In this document: positions 16,901-24,981 of the stretch, one piece after another | Position numbering within the stretch: the stretch's first letter is position 1 | How the letters are laid out: every line of letters starts with the position of its first letter | Origin: an uncultured Flavobacteriales bacterium | GTDB lineage: Bacteria > Bacteroidota > Bacteroidia > Flavobacteriales_D > Parvicellaceae | Reading direction: 5' to 3' | NCBI GenBank assembly: GCA_905480225.1 | Contig: CAJQPO010000041.1 | Coordinates: 1-37,239 of the forward strand | DNA length: 37,239 bases | The notes under the pieces: generated by a model | What the model saw: the letters and a program-made list of their open reading frames with translations, nothing else | What the model was told of the DNA's origin: nothing | Databases searched by the model: none | Translations under genes and position numbers: made by a program

Positions 16901-17392
16901 CTGCAGGCTTAGGTTAGAGTTGACTCCGAGGTCTTGATTGTTTCCGAAGCTAATTCCTCTTGAAATACTTCCCGATTTATTCAAGGATGAGAAGCCAAAT
17001 AGATCGGTATTTGATTTGTCATTTGCCGTCCAATTGAAAATTTGGTCTGGTGTTTCCAAATTCGATTCAATTCGATTGGTATCTTTTTTACGGTATGTTC
17101 TGGTTAAATCTATTTTTAAAGTTCGATAGTGTAATTCGATAGTGGTGGGTAGATCTCCGCGCCATAGTAAATGCTTTGAGTGTGCATTGTAACTGTACTT
17201 CTTGGTGTTGACAATCTCCCCGTTTATTGCAATTTCTAGTGTATTAATTGCGATAATATTGGTGTCAAGTAAAATGCTATCGGTAGTAAGAGTCAATTTT
17301 TTACGGACTACATTGGATTGGCACAGGCTACTATTTGCGACGAAACCGCATAAATAAACGACGAAAGCTATGTAAATACATGATGTATGCAA
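13916..17392 (-). CDS. Large outer-membrane beta-barrel protein, unknown function
   Basis: A 1158-residue exported protein. Residues 1-25 form a signal peptide (TTG start; an in-frame stop lies two codons upstream and no earlier ATG is possible). From about residue 120 the sequence is rich in alternating aromatic/polar strands of outer-membrane barrels (for example SLSLQLNGKVSDDINILASI-like segments) and ends in AFF, a C-terminal aromatic typical of barrel insertion. The block GNQGPYKLIGDNGERFIIVL with RVFIDGRLL and DYTVDYNTAEITFTPK recurs, from memory, in large Bacteroidota outer-membrane proteins including SprA-like ones. There is no TonB box or plug domain that I can see. Probably a cell-surface channel or secretion-related barrel. 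Confidence 0.85.
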   Translation of the reverse strand: MHTSCIYIAFVVYLCGFVANSSLCQSNVVRKKLTLTTDSILLDTNIIAINTLEIAINGEIVNTKKYSYNAHSKHLLWRGDLPTTIELHYRTLKIDLTRTYRKKDTNRIESNLETPDQIFNWTANDKSNTDLFGFSSLNKSGSISRGISFGNNQDLGVNSNLSLQLNGKVSDDINILASITDDNIPIQPEGNTLQLQDFDQAYIQLFNTKSKLTAGDFWLRRPKSYFLSYQKKAQGISFKTNLMETDLKNNFWKVSSSLALSKGKFSRNIVQGQEGNQGPYKLIGDNGERFIIVLSGTERVFIDGRLLTRGQSNDYTVDYNTAEITFTPKNLITKDRRIIVEFQYSDKNYARSLFQFSSDYQKDKWGVGFQVYSEQDSKNQPLQQSLSDEQKILLSLAGDNINSAYSPGIDSVGYSTDLTLYKKIDSLGYSNIYVYSTNQDSAFFQLSFTEVGQGNGNYVLDDFTSFGRVYKWVKPDTVAGETVLNGNFEPIIILVPPQKRQMVVLGTSYNFSQHTKLGFEGALSNKDVNTFSSLNSQDNVGYGFEGHWNTRKPISSDSTGWIFLNKIDAEYRSAEFSSIERYRLVEFERNWNLLGKDLTGDQIMGKGNIGVQKMGVGSVRYFFNTFQSIKEFSGRMNGGELNINQNGTKIKYRGVLTQTSGFETTNFFRHKSDLSQDINWLRIGFVDEFEQNKFYFDQTDSLLGNSYQFYDWKGYVSNVIGNQNSNQFEIYFRQRSDKLRYANVLSPATTSEHYGITLGLKNNAKHKFKTRFEYRTLKIVNDSVTSVLPDETLLGRVEYSLKALKGFISSSTFYEIGSGQELKKQFAYVQVQAGQGIYAWNDYNDNGVKEINEFEISAFPDQADYIRVFTPTNEYIKTYTNQFNQILNLRPSAIWQQKKGLRKFLCHFSNQSSLRIDRKTNEESGNTAYNPFITSINESALVALNSSIRNTIFYNRSNPKFGLDYTYKKVDGKSLLTSGFDSRSINQHELRIRWNLNRKFTFISFQEIGSKSNSSDYTTGRNYLLNVFSLKPKFSYQPNTSFRVSILNETTKKENTIDLGGEVAEIIDFGAELRLNKATKGSLTVLVNYIAIKFDGDVNSSLGFEMLNGLKNGSNFTWTVNFQRTLANNLQVSLNYLGRKSTSNQAIHSGGIQVRAFF

Positions 17393-17499
17393 TGTTCAGA
17401 ATCTGTTGCCAGTGTAAATACGAATATATGGGTTAAAAAGTATAGTTGTCGCAAGACTTTTAGGCAATTTTCAACCTTCAAGTATGTCACTAATATTAT

Positions 17500-17507
17500 T
17501 ATATTTG
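17500..17507 (+). promoter_or_regulatory. Promoter -7 box for the solute-binding lipoprotein
   Basis: TATATTTG fits TAnnTTTG exactly, 36 bp before the ATG at 17544. The expected -33 TTTG is not clear (TTTTC near 17469). Confidence 0.5.
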
Positions 17508-17543
17508 CACGGTTATTAAAGCTAGTGAGCAAATAAATTTTAT

Positions 17544-19310
17544 ATGAAGAAGTTACTGCCTGTTCTTATTACGTTAGCCCTGATTACGTCCTGTGGTGGT
17601 CCTGAACCCGTAGTGGAAGAAGGAGAGAAAATGGTTGAACTTAAGGGATTTTACACACACAATGATGTAAAAGAGAAGATTTACGCTGGTGGAATGTTTA
17701 GAATGAACGAGGTTGAAGATTTTAAAAATCTTTACCCCCACAGCTTAGTGGATGTAGTATCTCATAGAATTGCAAATCAAGTATACCAAGGCCTTCTAAA
17801 ATTCAGTCAAGAAACACTTGAAATAGAGGGGAATATTGCTTCAAATTGGGAGATTAGTGAAGATGGTAGAACGTACACTTTTCAGATAAGAAAAGGAGTG
17901 TTTTTTCATGATGACCCTTGTTTTCCTGAGGGAAAAGGCAGAGAGGTAACTGCGGAAGATGTTAAGTATTGCTTCACTAAACTATGCGAATTCGGTGGGA
18001 ATAATAAATTGTTCGGAATGTTTCAAGACCGTGTGGTAGGGGCGAATGAATATTATGAGAACACAAAAAATGGAAGCGTAGAAGATATCTCAGTCAATGG
18101 TATTCAGGTTACTGGAGACTATGAAGTAAAAATCATGTTGGAAAAACCATTTGCGGCATTTGAAAAAGTCGTCGCTCACAACTGCTGCTGGATTTTTCCA
18201 AAAGAAGCAGTTGACAAGTATGGAAATGAAATGAGAACACATTGTGTGGGTACTGGACCATTTCAAGTGCTTGAAGTGGAAGAAGGTAAAAAAGTATTAT
18301 TAGAGAAAAATCCTTCTTATTGGGGGAAAGATGAATTTGGGAACTCATTGCCTTATTTGGACTTAGTTAAATTCACTTTCGCAAAAGAAAAGAAAACAGA
18401 GCTTTTGCAGTTTAATAAGGGAGCACTTGACCTCATGTTTAAATTACCTGTAGAAGAAATGGGTACAGTAATGGGTAGCGTTGACGATGCCCAAACTGGT
18501 AAAGGTTTGAAATATCAATATCAGTCAATACCAGCATTAGGTACGCAATATTATGGATTTCTGCATACTGCAGATTACTTTAAAGATAGGAGAGTCCGTC
18601 AAGCTTTTAACTTGGCAATAGACCGTGATAAATTGATTGATTACACACTGCAAGGAGAGGGGCATCCTGCAACACACGGTTTCGTTCCACCAATGGAAAT
18701 TTATGATATTAAAAAGGTTAAGGGTTTTGATTTTGATGTGGAAAGAGCCCAAGCACTGATGACTGAGGCTGGTTATCCAGGAGGTAAAGGGTTCCCCGAA
18801 ATAACATTATTTTTCAACGAAGGTGGTCAGACCAATACCATTGCTGCGCAAGCCATTAGAAATATGATAGAAGAGAATCTAGGTGTAACCTTGAAAATGG
18901 AAAGGATGCAGTTTTCTACTCTTATTGAGCAGTTTACTACTGGAAAGTGTGAAATGTGGAGAACTGCCTGGGTCGCTGATTATCCAGATCCTGAAAATTT
19001 CTTAAAGCTGTTTTATGGAAAAACAGTACCATTAGGGGAGAACGAAAGTTCGTTCCCAAATGCCCACAGGTATAATAACCCTCAGTTTGATTCAATATTT
19101 GAATTGGCGTTAGCGGAAATGGATCCAGAGGAACGAAACAGGTTATACGTTGCTTGCGATCAATTGCTTATTGATGATGCTGCATTCATAAGTCTGTATT
19201 ACGATGAATACATCCGGTTATTAGGGTTAAATGTTAGAAATTTCCCTCAAAATGCGATGGAATACCGTGACATGACCGAGGTTTTTCTATCGAAAGAAAA
19301 AAAGAAATAA
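17544..19310 (+). CDS. ABC transporter substrate-binding lipoprotein, family 5 (DppA/OppA type)
   Basis: A 588-residue solute-binding protein for peptides or similar small molecules. The signal MKKLLPVLITLALITSC has a lipobox cysteine at C17. The family 5 pattern is clear: VYQGLLKFSQETLEIEGNIA, WEISEDGRTYTFQIRKGVFF with HDDPCFPEG, later RRVRQAFNLAIDRDKLI and the WVADYPDPENFLKLFYG block. No permease or ATPase genes are near; in Bacteroidota this binding protein is often encoded away from its transporter. It has its own promoter-like element and a strong terminator, so it is monocistronic. The ligand cannot be told from sequence. Confidence 0.94.
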   Translation: MKKLLPVLITLALITSCGGPEPVVEEGEKMVELKGFYTHNDVKEKIYAGGMFRMNEVEDFKNLYPHSLVDVVSHRIANQVYQGLLKFSQETLEIEGNIASNWEISEDGRTYTFQIRKGVFFHDDPCFPEGKGREVTAEDVKYCFTKLCEFGGNNKLFGMFQDRVVGANEYYENTKNGSVEDISVNGIQVTGDYEVKIMLEKPFAAFEKVVAHNCCWIFPKEAVDKYGNEMRTHCVGTGPFQVLEVEEGKKVLLEKNPSYWGKDEFGNSLPYLDLVKFTFAKEKKTELLQFNKGALDLMFKLPVEEMGTVMGSVDDAQTGKGLKYQYQSIPALGTQYYGFLHTADYFKDRRVRQAFNLAIDRDKLIDYTLQGEGHPATHGFVPPMEIYDIKKVKGFDFDVERAQALMTEAGYPGGKGFPEITLFFNEGGQTNTIAAQAIRNMIEENLGVTLKMERMQFSTLIEQFTTGKCEMWRTAWVADYPDPENFLKLFYGKTVPLGENESSFPNAHRYNNPQFDSIFELALAEMDPEERNRLYVACDQLLIDDAAFISLYYDEYIRLLGLNVRNFPQNAMEYRDMTEVFLSKEKKK

Positions 19311-19331
19311 GTAGAGTGCTTACAATGACTT

Positions 19332-19354
19332 AAGGGGCGATTGCCCCTTTTTTT
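19332..19354 (+). terminator. Intrinsic terminator of the solute-binding gene
   Basis: Stem AAGGGGC (19332-19338) with GCCCCTT (19343-19349), loop GATT, followed by a T-run to 19354. It is 22 bp after the stop. Confidence 0.9.
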
Positions 19355-19415
19355 ATGGAGAAACTTCTTTTGAAGTAACAAAAATATGTGTAAAAATGAA
19401 TGAATGGTTCGGTTA

Positions 19416-19448
19416 TTGTTTGCTTAAGTTTACTCAATTTTACACTTG
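19416..19448 (+). promoter_or_regulatory. Candidate promoter of the OmpA-like gene
   Basis: TTGTTTG at 19416-19422 (-33 like), an 18-bp spacer, and TACACTTG at 19441-19448 (one mismatch to TAnnTTTG), 14 bp before the ATG at 19463. Plausible but short leader. Confidence 0.35.
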
Positions 19449-19462
19449 AAAAAATCATTTCA

Positions 19463-20452
19463 ATGAAGCAATTTATCTCACTTATTTGTCTTATTACGTT
19501 TCTTACATTAGTTGGATGTGTACCGGCTCGTAAATACGAAGAACTAGAAGCGAAGTACAACAAGTCTCTTGCTGATGCAGAGCTATTTAAAACAAAATCT
19601 CAAGATTGTGAGGCAGAAAAGCTAGAGATTGAATCTGAACTTACCGAGCTCAAGAAAAAGCATACAATTGTGTCTGAAGACCTGGCCAATTTAGAGCGGT
19701 CTTATAAAGAAACGCTTCGGCAATATGAGGAAATTAAGGAGAATCATAAGATATTAAAAGATCAATATGACGCTTTGTTAAAACTTTCTGAGCGAGAGAG
19801 TCAATTGCTTGGAAAGGAGCTGGATGCTGCGAGACTGGAATTGCAGAAGAAAGAGGATGAATTAAATAGGCTAGCGACAGAATTGAATCAAAAAGAAAAT
19901 CGGCTTGCACAGTTGCAAACGGACCTTGAGGCAAGAGAGAAACGCGTTAATGAATTGGAAGAAATAATTTCTAAAAAAGATGCCGCAGCGGAGGCATTAA
20001 GGCAGAAAATTGCTGATGCCCTTCTAGGATTTAAAGATAAAGGTTTAACTGTCGAGGAAAAAGATGGTAAAGTATATGTCAGTATGGAGGCAAAATTGCT
20101 TTTTGCTTCTGGCAAAACAGATGTAGGATCTGAAGGCAAAAAAGCCATTGTTCAATTAGCAAAAGCTTTAGAAGGTCAAGATGAAATTGATGTACTTGTT
20201 GAGGGGCATACGGATACAGATGAAATGCGTGGTTCTGGACATCCAAAGGACAATTGGGAATTGTCTGTTTTGAGAGCAACAGCAGTTGTGAAAATAATGA
20301 CTTCAAGTAGCTCTATTGACCCTAAAATATTGACGGCTGCCGGACGAAGTAAATTCATACCAGTTGGGGAGGATAAAGCGAAAAATAGAAGGATTGAAGT
20401 AATTTTAATTCCAAAATTAACAGAACTTTTTGAAATCATATCCAATGATTAA
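19463..20452 (+). CDS. OmpA-family lipoprotein with coiled coil and peptidoglycan-binding domain
   Basis: A 329-residue envelope protein that should tether the outer membrane to peptidoglycan. From the ATG at 19463, residues 1-19 form a lipoprotein signal (LVGC, C19); an earlier in-frame ATG at 19400 would bury this signal, so it is rejected. Residues ~25-185 are a long coiled coil rich in E/K/L. The C-terminal OmpA/MotB domain (about 200-320) shows LLFASGKTDVGSEGKKAI, the VEGHTDTDEM motif and the AAGRSKFIPV...AKNRRIEVIL ending that contacts diaminopimelate. It stands alone and converges on radA. Confidence 0.93.
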   Translation: MKQFISLICLITFLTLVGCVPARKYEELEAKYNKSLADAELFKTKSQDCEAEKLEIESELTELKKKHTIVSEDLANLERSYKETLRQYEEIKENHKILKDQYDALLKLSERESQLLGKELDAARLELQKKEDELNRLATELNQKENRLAQLQTDLEAREKRVNELEEIISKKDAAAEALRQKIADALLGFKDKGLTVEEKDGKVYVSMEAKLLFASGKTDVGSEGKKAIVQLAKALEGQDEIDVLVEGHTDTDEMRGSGHPKDNWELSVLRATAVVKIMTSSSSIDPKILTAAGRSKFIPVGEDKAKNRRIEVILIPKLTELFEIISND

Positions 20453-20485
20453 TAGACTTTCTTGACTGGACGAGTGTAGATAGCT

Positions 20486-21850
20486 TCAGGCGAACAACCT
20501 CTTGAATACCTCTTCTATTTTACGAACTTGAACGACTTCTATCTCGTAATCTTTTTCATTCAAACCTTTATTGTTGGCAGAAACTATTATTTGTCGATAG
20601 CCTAGTTTTTGGGCTTCAAATATTCGCTGATCTAAACGAGATACGGGTCTTATTTCTCCTGATAATCCAACTTCAGCAGCAAGACAGGTATTCTTGGCAA
20701 TTGGAAGATCTACATTCGAGGATAATACTGCACAAACTACGGCTAGATCTATGGCAGGATCATCTACCTTAATGCCTCCAGCGATATTTAAAAAAACATC
20801 TTTTGACCCTAATTTAAAACCGCATCTTTTTTCAAGAACTGCCAATAACATGCCCAGGCGTCTTAAATCAAACCCAGTTGCAGAGCGCTGGGGAGTTCCA
20901 TATGCGGCCGTACTAACCAACGCCTGAATTTCTATGAGCATGGGGCGCATTCCTTCAAGCATCGATGCAATGGCAACACCACTTAATTCTTGGTCATTGT
21001 TACTGATTAATAATTCGCTAGGATTTGAGACTTCTCGCAATCCGGACCCTTGCATTTCGTAAATTCCTAATTCATTAGTAGATCCGAATCGGTTTTTTAC
21101 GGATCGGAGCAGGCGATATACATGATTGCGATCTCCTTCAAATTGTAGAACTACATCAACCATGTGTTCCAAAACTTTTGGACCTGCAAGGGTTCCATCT
21201 TTAGTAATATGTCCAATAAGGAATACAGGAGTGTTGGTACTCTTAGCAAAACGCAATAGCTCAGAAGTGCATTCTCTAATTTGAGAGATACTTCCAGGAG
21301 AAGAATCCAGGCTTTCTGAGAAAAGCGTCTGAATAGAATCTATAATAAGCAGGTCAGGATTTATTTCTTTTATTTGTTTCAGTATTCTGTGTGATGATGT
21401 TTCGGCTAATATGACACAATTTTCATTGTCAATACCAATGCGATCTGCGCGCATTTTTATTTGTTGTTCTGATTCTTCACCAGAAACATAAAGTGTTTTT
21501 AACGTATTTTTTTTAATGGCTATTTGCAACATGAGCGTTGACTTACCAATGCCAGGTTCGCCACCAAATAGAATCATTGAACCAGGTACTAATCCTCCCC
21601 CCAAAGCACGGTTCAGCTCGCTGTCTTTTAAATTAATTCTTGGGTGCGCTGCAGAATCTATTGATTTGATTGACACCGGCGTTGCGGTATTGGTAAAATC
21701 AACTAATCCTGGTAAAGTTCCTTTATTAGGTTTACTAATTACCTCTTCGATAAATGTATTCCATTCATTGCAAGCTGCACATTTTCCAACCCACTTGGGT
21801 GATTCACTGCCGCAATTTTTACAAAAATATGTTGTTTTAACTTTAGCCAA
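20486..21850 (-). CDS. radA: DNA repair protein RadA
   Basis: A RecA-like DNA-dependent ATPase and branch-migration helicase acting in homologous recombination. The 454-residue protein has the N-terminal zinc finger C10-x2-C13...C24-x2-C27, the Walker A motif GGEPGIGKST (96-105), the RadA-specific KNRFG motif (252-256) and a C-terminal Lon-like domain (GGIKVDDPAIDLAV, GLSGEIRPVSRLDQRI). The start is TTG, immediately after the flippase TAA with no gap, giving the conserved MAKVKTTYFC. It is the last gene of the panC-panD-flippase-radA unit. Confidence 0.97.
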   Translation of the reverse strand: MAKVKTTYFCKNCGSESPKWVGKCAACNEWNTFIEEVISKPNKGTLPGLVDFTNTATPVSIKSIDSAAHPRINLKDSELNRALGGGLVPGSMILFGGEPGIGKSTLMLQIAIKKNTLKTLYVSGEESEQQIKMRADRIGIDNENCVILAETSSHRILKQIKEINPDLLIIDSIQTLFSESLDSSPGSISQIRECTSELLRFAKSTNTPVFLIGHITKDGTLAGPKVLEHMVDVVLQFEGDRNHVYRLLRSVKNRFGSTNELGIYEMQGSGLREVSNPSELLISNNDQELSGVAIASMLEGMRPMLIEIQALVSTAAYGTPQRSATGFDLRRLGMLLAVLEKRCGFKLGSKDVFLNIAGGIKVDDPAIDLAVVCAVLSSNVDLPIAKNTCLAAEVGLSGEIRPVSRLDQRIFEAQKLGYRQIIVSANNKGLNEKDYEIEVVQVRKIEEVFKRLFA

Positions 21851-22837
21851 TTACTGTTTTATTTTAACGTCTGAAACTTTTAATTTAACGTTGATTGCAA
21901 ATAATGAAAAAAGGCCAAATACGACGAGGAATACGGTTTGGACCACCCACATTAAAATAGCAAAGCTGGAAGCTTCCACCGCATCGTGTTCGCCATATAC
22001 TAAAGCTGCAGTAACAAAAATAGGATAGAGGCCGATTCCCCCGGGTGTTGCAGCTATTGCAACTGCTCCAACAATAAAACACGACAATAAAGTGTCCATT
22101 GAAATGTCACTAACGCCATTTACACCTTGGGCGCAAATCCAAAACATCAGAACGTAACAGGACCAGATAAAAACGGTATGCACCAGGTATAGAAATTTCT
22201 TTTTTAAAGTGAAAACAGTTTTTATCCCAGACCATAATCCTTTCATTTTAATAATGAACCAAGATTTAATTTTTTTAGAAATTACAATCGCAGAGACACT
22301 TAAAACGCCTATCGATCCAACAACAATATACAACCATGGAATTGAACTGCCATTATCAGCGTTAGGGTTGGTCGTCATCGCTTCAATGGCTTCTTTTCCT
22401 ACTAAGAAATAAGTCGCAAATGTTAATATTGCAAGCATAATTAGATCTATAACGCGCTCTGCTACAATCGTTCCAAATACTGTTTCAACGGGTAGGTTTT
22501 CTTTTTTTGAGAAAAATCCTGCTCTTGCGAACTCCCCAGATCTTGGAATCGTTAAATTGATGATGTACCCTATCATCACAGAGTGGTACATATTGGATAC
22601 CTTCGCATTATAGCCTAATGGTTCTAGCATGTATTTCCATCGATACGCTCGACTAAAATGACTCAACCAAGCAACGACAATTGATAAAAAAACCCACAGA
22701 TAGTTAGCACTTGCGAAGGCATAAGGAATGTCTTCTTTTTGTTCTGATGAAAGGGTAGAATAGAAATACCAAGTTAAATAAACACCTATTCCCAGAGGTA
22801 GTATTACTTTAAGTAGTTGTATCAGCTGATTCTTCAA
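21851..22837 (-). CDS. Lysylphosphatidylglycerol-synthase-type transmembrane protein (flippase-like, YbhN/AglD family)
   Basis: A 328-residue inner-membrane protein with about eight hydrophobic segments. It has the family pattern FLSIVVAWLSHFSRAYRWKYML near 50-72, then LTIPRSGEFARAGFFSK and a VAERVIDLIML segment, and the late GGIGLYPIFV block. It corresponds to the membrane half of MprF without the catalytic domain, so a lipid or polyprenol-linked flippase role is likely, but the substrate is unknown. It starts 3 nt after the panD stop and abuts the radA start; this order is common in Bacteroidota as I recall. Confidence 0.88.
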   Translation of the reverse strand: MKNQLIQLLKVILPLGIGVYLTWYFYSTLSSEQKEDIPYAFASANYLWVFLSIVVAWLSHFSRAYRWKYMLEPLGYNAKVSNMYHSVMIGYIINLTIPRSGEFARAGFFSKKENLPVETVFGTIVAERVIDLIMLAILTFATYFLVGKEAIEAMTTNPNADNGSSIPWLYIVVGSIGVLSVSAIVISKKIKSWFIIKMKGLWSGIKTVFTLKKKFLYLVHTVFIWSCYVLMFWICAQGVNGVSDISMDTLLSCFIVGAVAIAATPGGIGLYPIFVTAALVYGEHDAVEASSFAILMWVVQTVFLVVFGLFSLFAINVKLKVSDVKIKQ

Positions 22838-22840
22838 AAC

Positions 22841-23191
22841 TTATGTGAGAAGATTAGAAGAAGTTTCTGGGAATATCATGGTTGGTTTAAAGGTTTTCGC
22901 TTCATCAAAATCCATATATCCGTAGCCAATAATAATCACAACATCACCAACTGCAGCTTTGCGGGCCGCTGGACCATTGAGGCAAATTGTACCGGATGAT
23001 CTTTCTCCTTTAATAACATAGGTTTCTAAGCGTTCTCCATTATTGGAATTTACAATCTGAACAAATTCGCCTTCAATGATATTTGCTGCATCCATTAGAT
23101 CTTCATCAATGGTAATGCTTCCAATGTAATTCAATTCTGCCTGAGTAATTGAAACCCGATGTATTTTGGACTTTACGACCTTTATTTGCAT
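22841..23191 (-). CDS. panD: Aspartate 1-decarboxylase
   Basis: Makes beta-alanine from L-aspartate for pantothenate and coenzyme A synthesis. The 116-residue pro-enzyme has the self-cleavage site G24-S25 (NYIGSITID), where serine becomes the pyruvoyl cofactor. Other conserved blocks are K9-I-H (substrate lysine region), [11 protein letters not shown] and [20 protein letters not shown]. It lies 12 nt after panC in the same operon, so both halves of pantothenate assembly are made together. Confidence 0.97.
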   Translation of the reverse strand: MQIKVVKSKIHRVSITQAELNYIGSITIDEDLMDAANIIEGEFVQIVNSNNGERLETYVIKGERSSGTICLNGPAARKAAVGDVVIIIGYGYMDFDEAKTFKPTMIFPETSSNLLT

Positions 23192-23203
23192 GCCGCAAAA
23201 GTA

Positions 23204-24046
23204 TTAAAATATCTCGACGTTATCAATAAGCCGAACTCCACCTACTTCGGCGGCAACAAAGGCTCTTGCATGTTGCGCATCACTCCATTTTTCAATTGGG
23301 GAAAGCGTCCTCGAATTAGCGATTATTAGGTATTCTAGTTTCGTATGTTGCTCTAATTGGTTTATTGCTTGCTTTTTTAGTGCATCCAAATTGGATTTTT
23401 GAAAACGGGATTTAATTAGGTTTAATGCCTTTGATAATTCCAAAGCGGCAGGAATGTCTTTTGTGTCGAGTTGACTATTTCTACTACTAAGGGCGAGGCC
23501 ATTTTTCTCTCTGACCGTTGGGCAGCCAACGACGTCAATGGGGAGATTAAAAAATCGTACTAATTGTTGAATAATAACAAATTGCTGATAATCTTTTAGG
23601 CCAAAAAAGGCCTTTTCGGGTCGGACAATTTCAAATAAACGCTTAACCACATGCACAACTCCATTGAAGTGCCCAGAACGAAATTTGCCTTCCATATATT
23701 GATCAAGTCCTGCAAAATCAAATTCAAAAGGAACTTCATCTTGGTATATTTCATTTTCAGTTGGCGCAAAAACAAGGTCGCATTTAGCGGCTTCTAATTT
23801 ACTGACATCCATCTTTAAACTTCTGGGATAGTGGTCGAGGTCTTCTGCTTTATTGAACTGTTTTGGATTAACAAAAATGCTACAAACTGTAAAATCTGTT
23901 TGTTCTTTTGATGATTTGATGAGGGATAAATGGCCTTCGTGTAGCGCTCCCATGGTCGGGACAAACCCAATAGTCAAGCCTTTACTCCTGCAAGCAGAGA
24001 TGATTTGTTCGAGTTGAATCGTCGAAGAAATTACCTTGGTTCTCAT
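23204..24046 (-). CDS. panC: Pantothenate synthetase
   Basis: Joins pantoate and beta-alanine with ATP to give pantothenate. The 280-residue protein shows the nucleotidyltransferase HIGH-type motif (PTMGALHEGHLSLI), the VNPKQF and GKFRSGHFNGVVHVV blocks, FGLKDYQQ, and the KMSKS-like region REKNGLALSSRN. It is the first gene of the minus-strand operon with panD, the flippase-like gene and radA, and diverges from the GT5-like gene across a 100-bp gap. Confidence 0.98.
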   Translation of the reverse strand: MRTKVISSTIQLEQIISACRSKGLTIGFVPTMGALHEGHLSLIKSSKEQTDFTVCSIFVNPKQFNKAEDLDHYPRSLKMDVSKLEAAKCDLVFAPTENEIYQDEVPFEFDFAGLDQYMEGKFRSGHFNGVVHVVKRLFEIVRPEKAFFGLKDYQQFVIIQQLVRFFNLPIDVVGCPTVREKNGLALSSRNSQLDTKDIPAALELSKALNLIKSRFQKSNLDALKKQAINQLEQHTKLEYLIIANSRTLSPIEKWSDAQHARAFVAAEVGGVRLIDNVEIF

Positions 24047-24087
24047 TTGGTTTACAAATTTGAAAGCGCCAAAACTAGCCTAAAGTA

Positions 24088-24118
24088 TTGAAATTACGGT
24101 TTTTTTTCTATATTTTTG
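24088..24118 (+). promoter_or_regulatory. Candidate promoter of the GT5-like/DUF4270/glmS unit
   Basis: TTG at 24088-24090 (-33 like), a 20-bp spacer, and TATTTTTG at 24111-24118, an exact TAnnTTTG. A clear Shine-Dalgarno AAGGAG (24134-24139) lies 7 nt before the ATG, stronger than is usual in this window. Confidence 0.6.
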
Positions 24119-24146
24119 TACCCATTTTTATTTAAGGAGAATACTT

Positions 24147-24974
24147 ATGCAACAGAAACGTGTGTTATACGTCTCGCAAGAGATTCAACCATTTTTACCG
24201 GAGTCAGAAATAGCAAAAACTGTCAGAAAGGCTCCGCAAGGGATCAAGGAGGCAGGGAAAGAAATCAGGGTATTTATGCCCAGGTTTGGATGTATTAATG
24301 AGAGGAGGCATCAATTACATGAAGTAATTCGCCTTTCAGGAATGAACCTTATCATTGATGATGCGGATCATCCGCTCATTATCAAGGTGGCTTCTATTCA
24401 GGCTGCTAAGATGCAGGTATATTTTATTGACAATGAAGAATATTTTAAAAGAAAAGCCGTTTTTGGTTCAGATGAAGAAAAGTTCTTCAAAGATAACGAT
24501 GAGCGAGCCATTTTCTTTTGTAGAGGAGTTGTAGAAACAGTTAAGAAGTTGGGATGGTCTCCTGATATCATTCATTGTAACGGATGGATGACTGGTGTGC
24601 TGCCCCTTTACTTAAAGAAGTTTTATCATGACGACCCACATTTCGCAGATGCAAAAGTGGTTTATTCCGTTTATGAAGAAGGGTTTGATGGTACACTGGA
24701 TAAAAAGATGCCAAAAAAATTAAAATTTGATGGTTTTTCAGAAACTGATTTGGAATTAATTAAAAGTCCATCATTTGCCAACATTAACAAGTTGGGAGTT
24801 GAATTTTCAGATGGCGTAATTCGTGGTTCTAAAACTATTAATGAAGAAGTAGAGCAATTTATCGAAAAATCGGGTAAGTTGGCTCTTGACTACCATGACG
24901 AAGAAGGAATGGTAGATGCCTATAACGGATTTTATGATCAAGTGCTCGAAGGAGCTTCGGTGCTCGCTGACTAA
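24147..24974 (+). CDS. Glycogen/starch synthase-like protein, GT5 N-terminal domain only
   Basis: A 275-residue protein matching only the N-terminal Rossmann half of GT5 starch/glycogen synthases. It begins KRVLYVSQEIQPFLPESEIA and continues IKEAGKEIRVFMPRFGCINE, FKDNDERAIFFCRGVVE and PDIIHCNGWMTGVLPLYLK (family H-x-x-D/N-W region). The ADP-glucose-binding K-x-G-G-L motif expected after the first strand is replaced by ESEIAKTVRKAPQ, and the C-terminal GT domain is missing altogether. It therefore is unlikely to be a glucosyltransferase by itself. I recall the same half-length protein beside panC and DUF4270 in many Bacteroidota, so it is a conserved form, not a local truncation. Confidence 0.88.
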   Translation: MQQKRVLYVSQEIQPFLPESEIAKTVRKAPQGIKEAGKEIRVFMPRFGCINERRHQLHEVIRLSGMNLIIDDADHPLIIKVASIQAAKMQVYFIDNEEYFKRKAVFGSDEEKFFKDNDERAIFFCRGVVETVKKLGWSPDIIHCNGWMTGVLPLYLKKFYHDDPHFADAKVVYSVYEEGFDGTLDKKMPKKLKFDGFSETDLELIKSPSFANINKLGVEFSDGVIRGSKTINEEVEQFIEKSGKLALDYHDEEGMVDAYNGFYDQVLEGASVLAD

Positions 24975-24981
24975 AGGAAAA

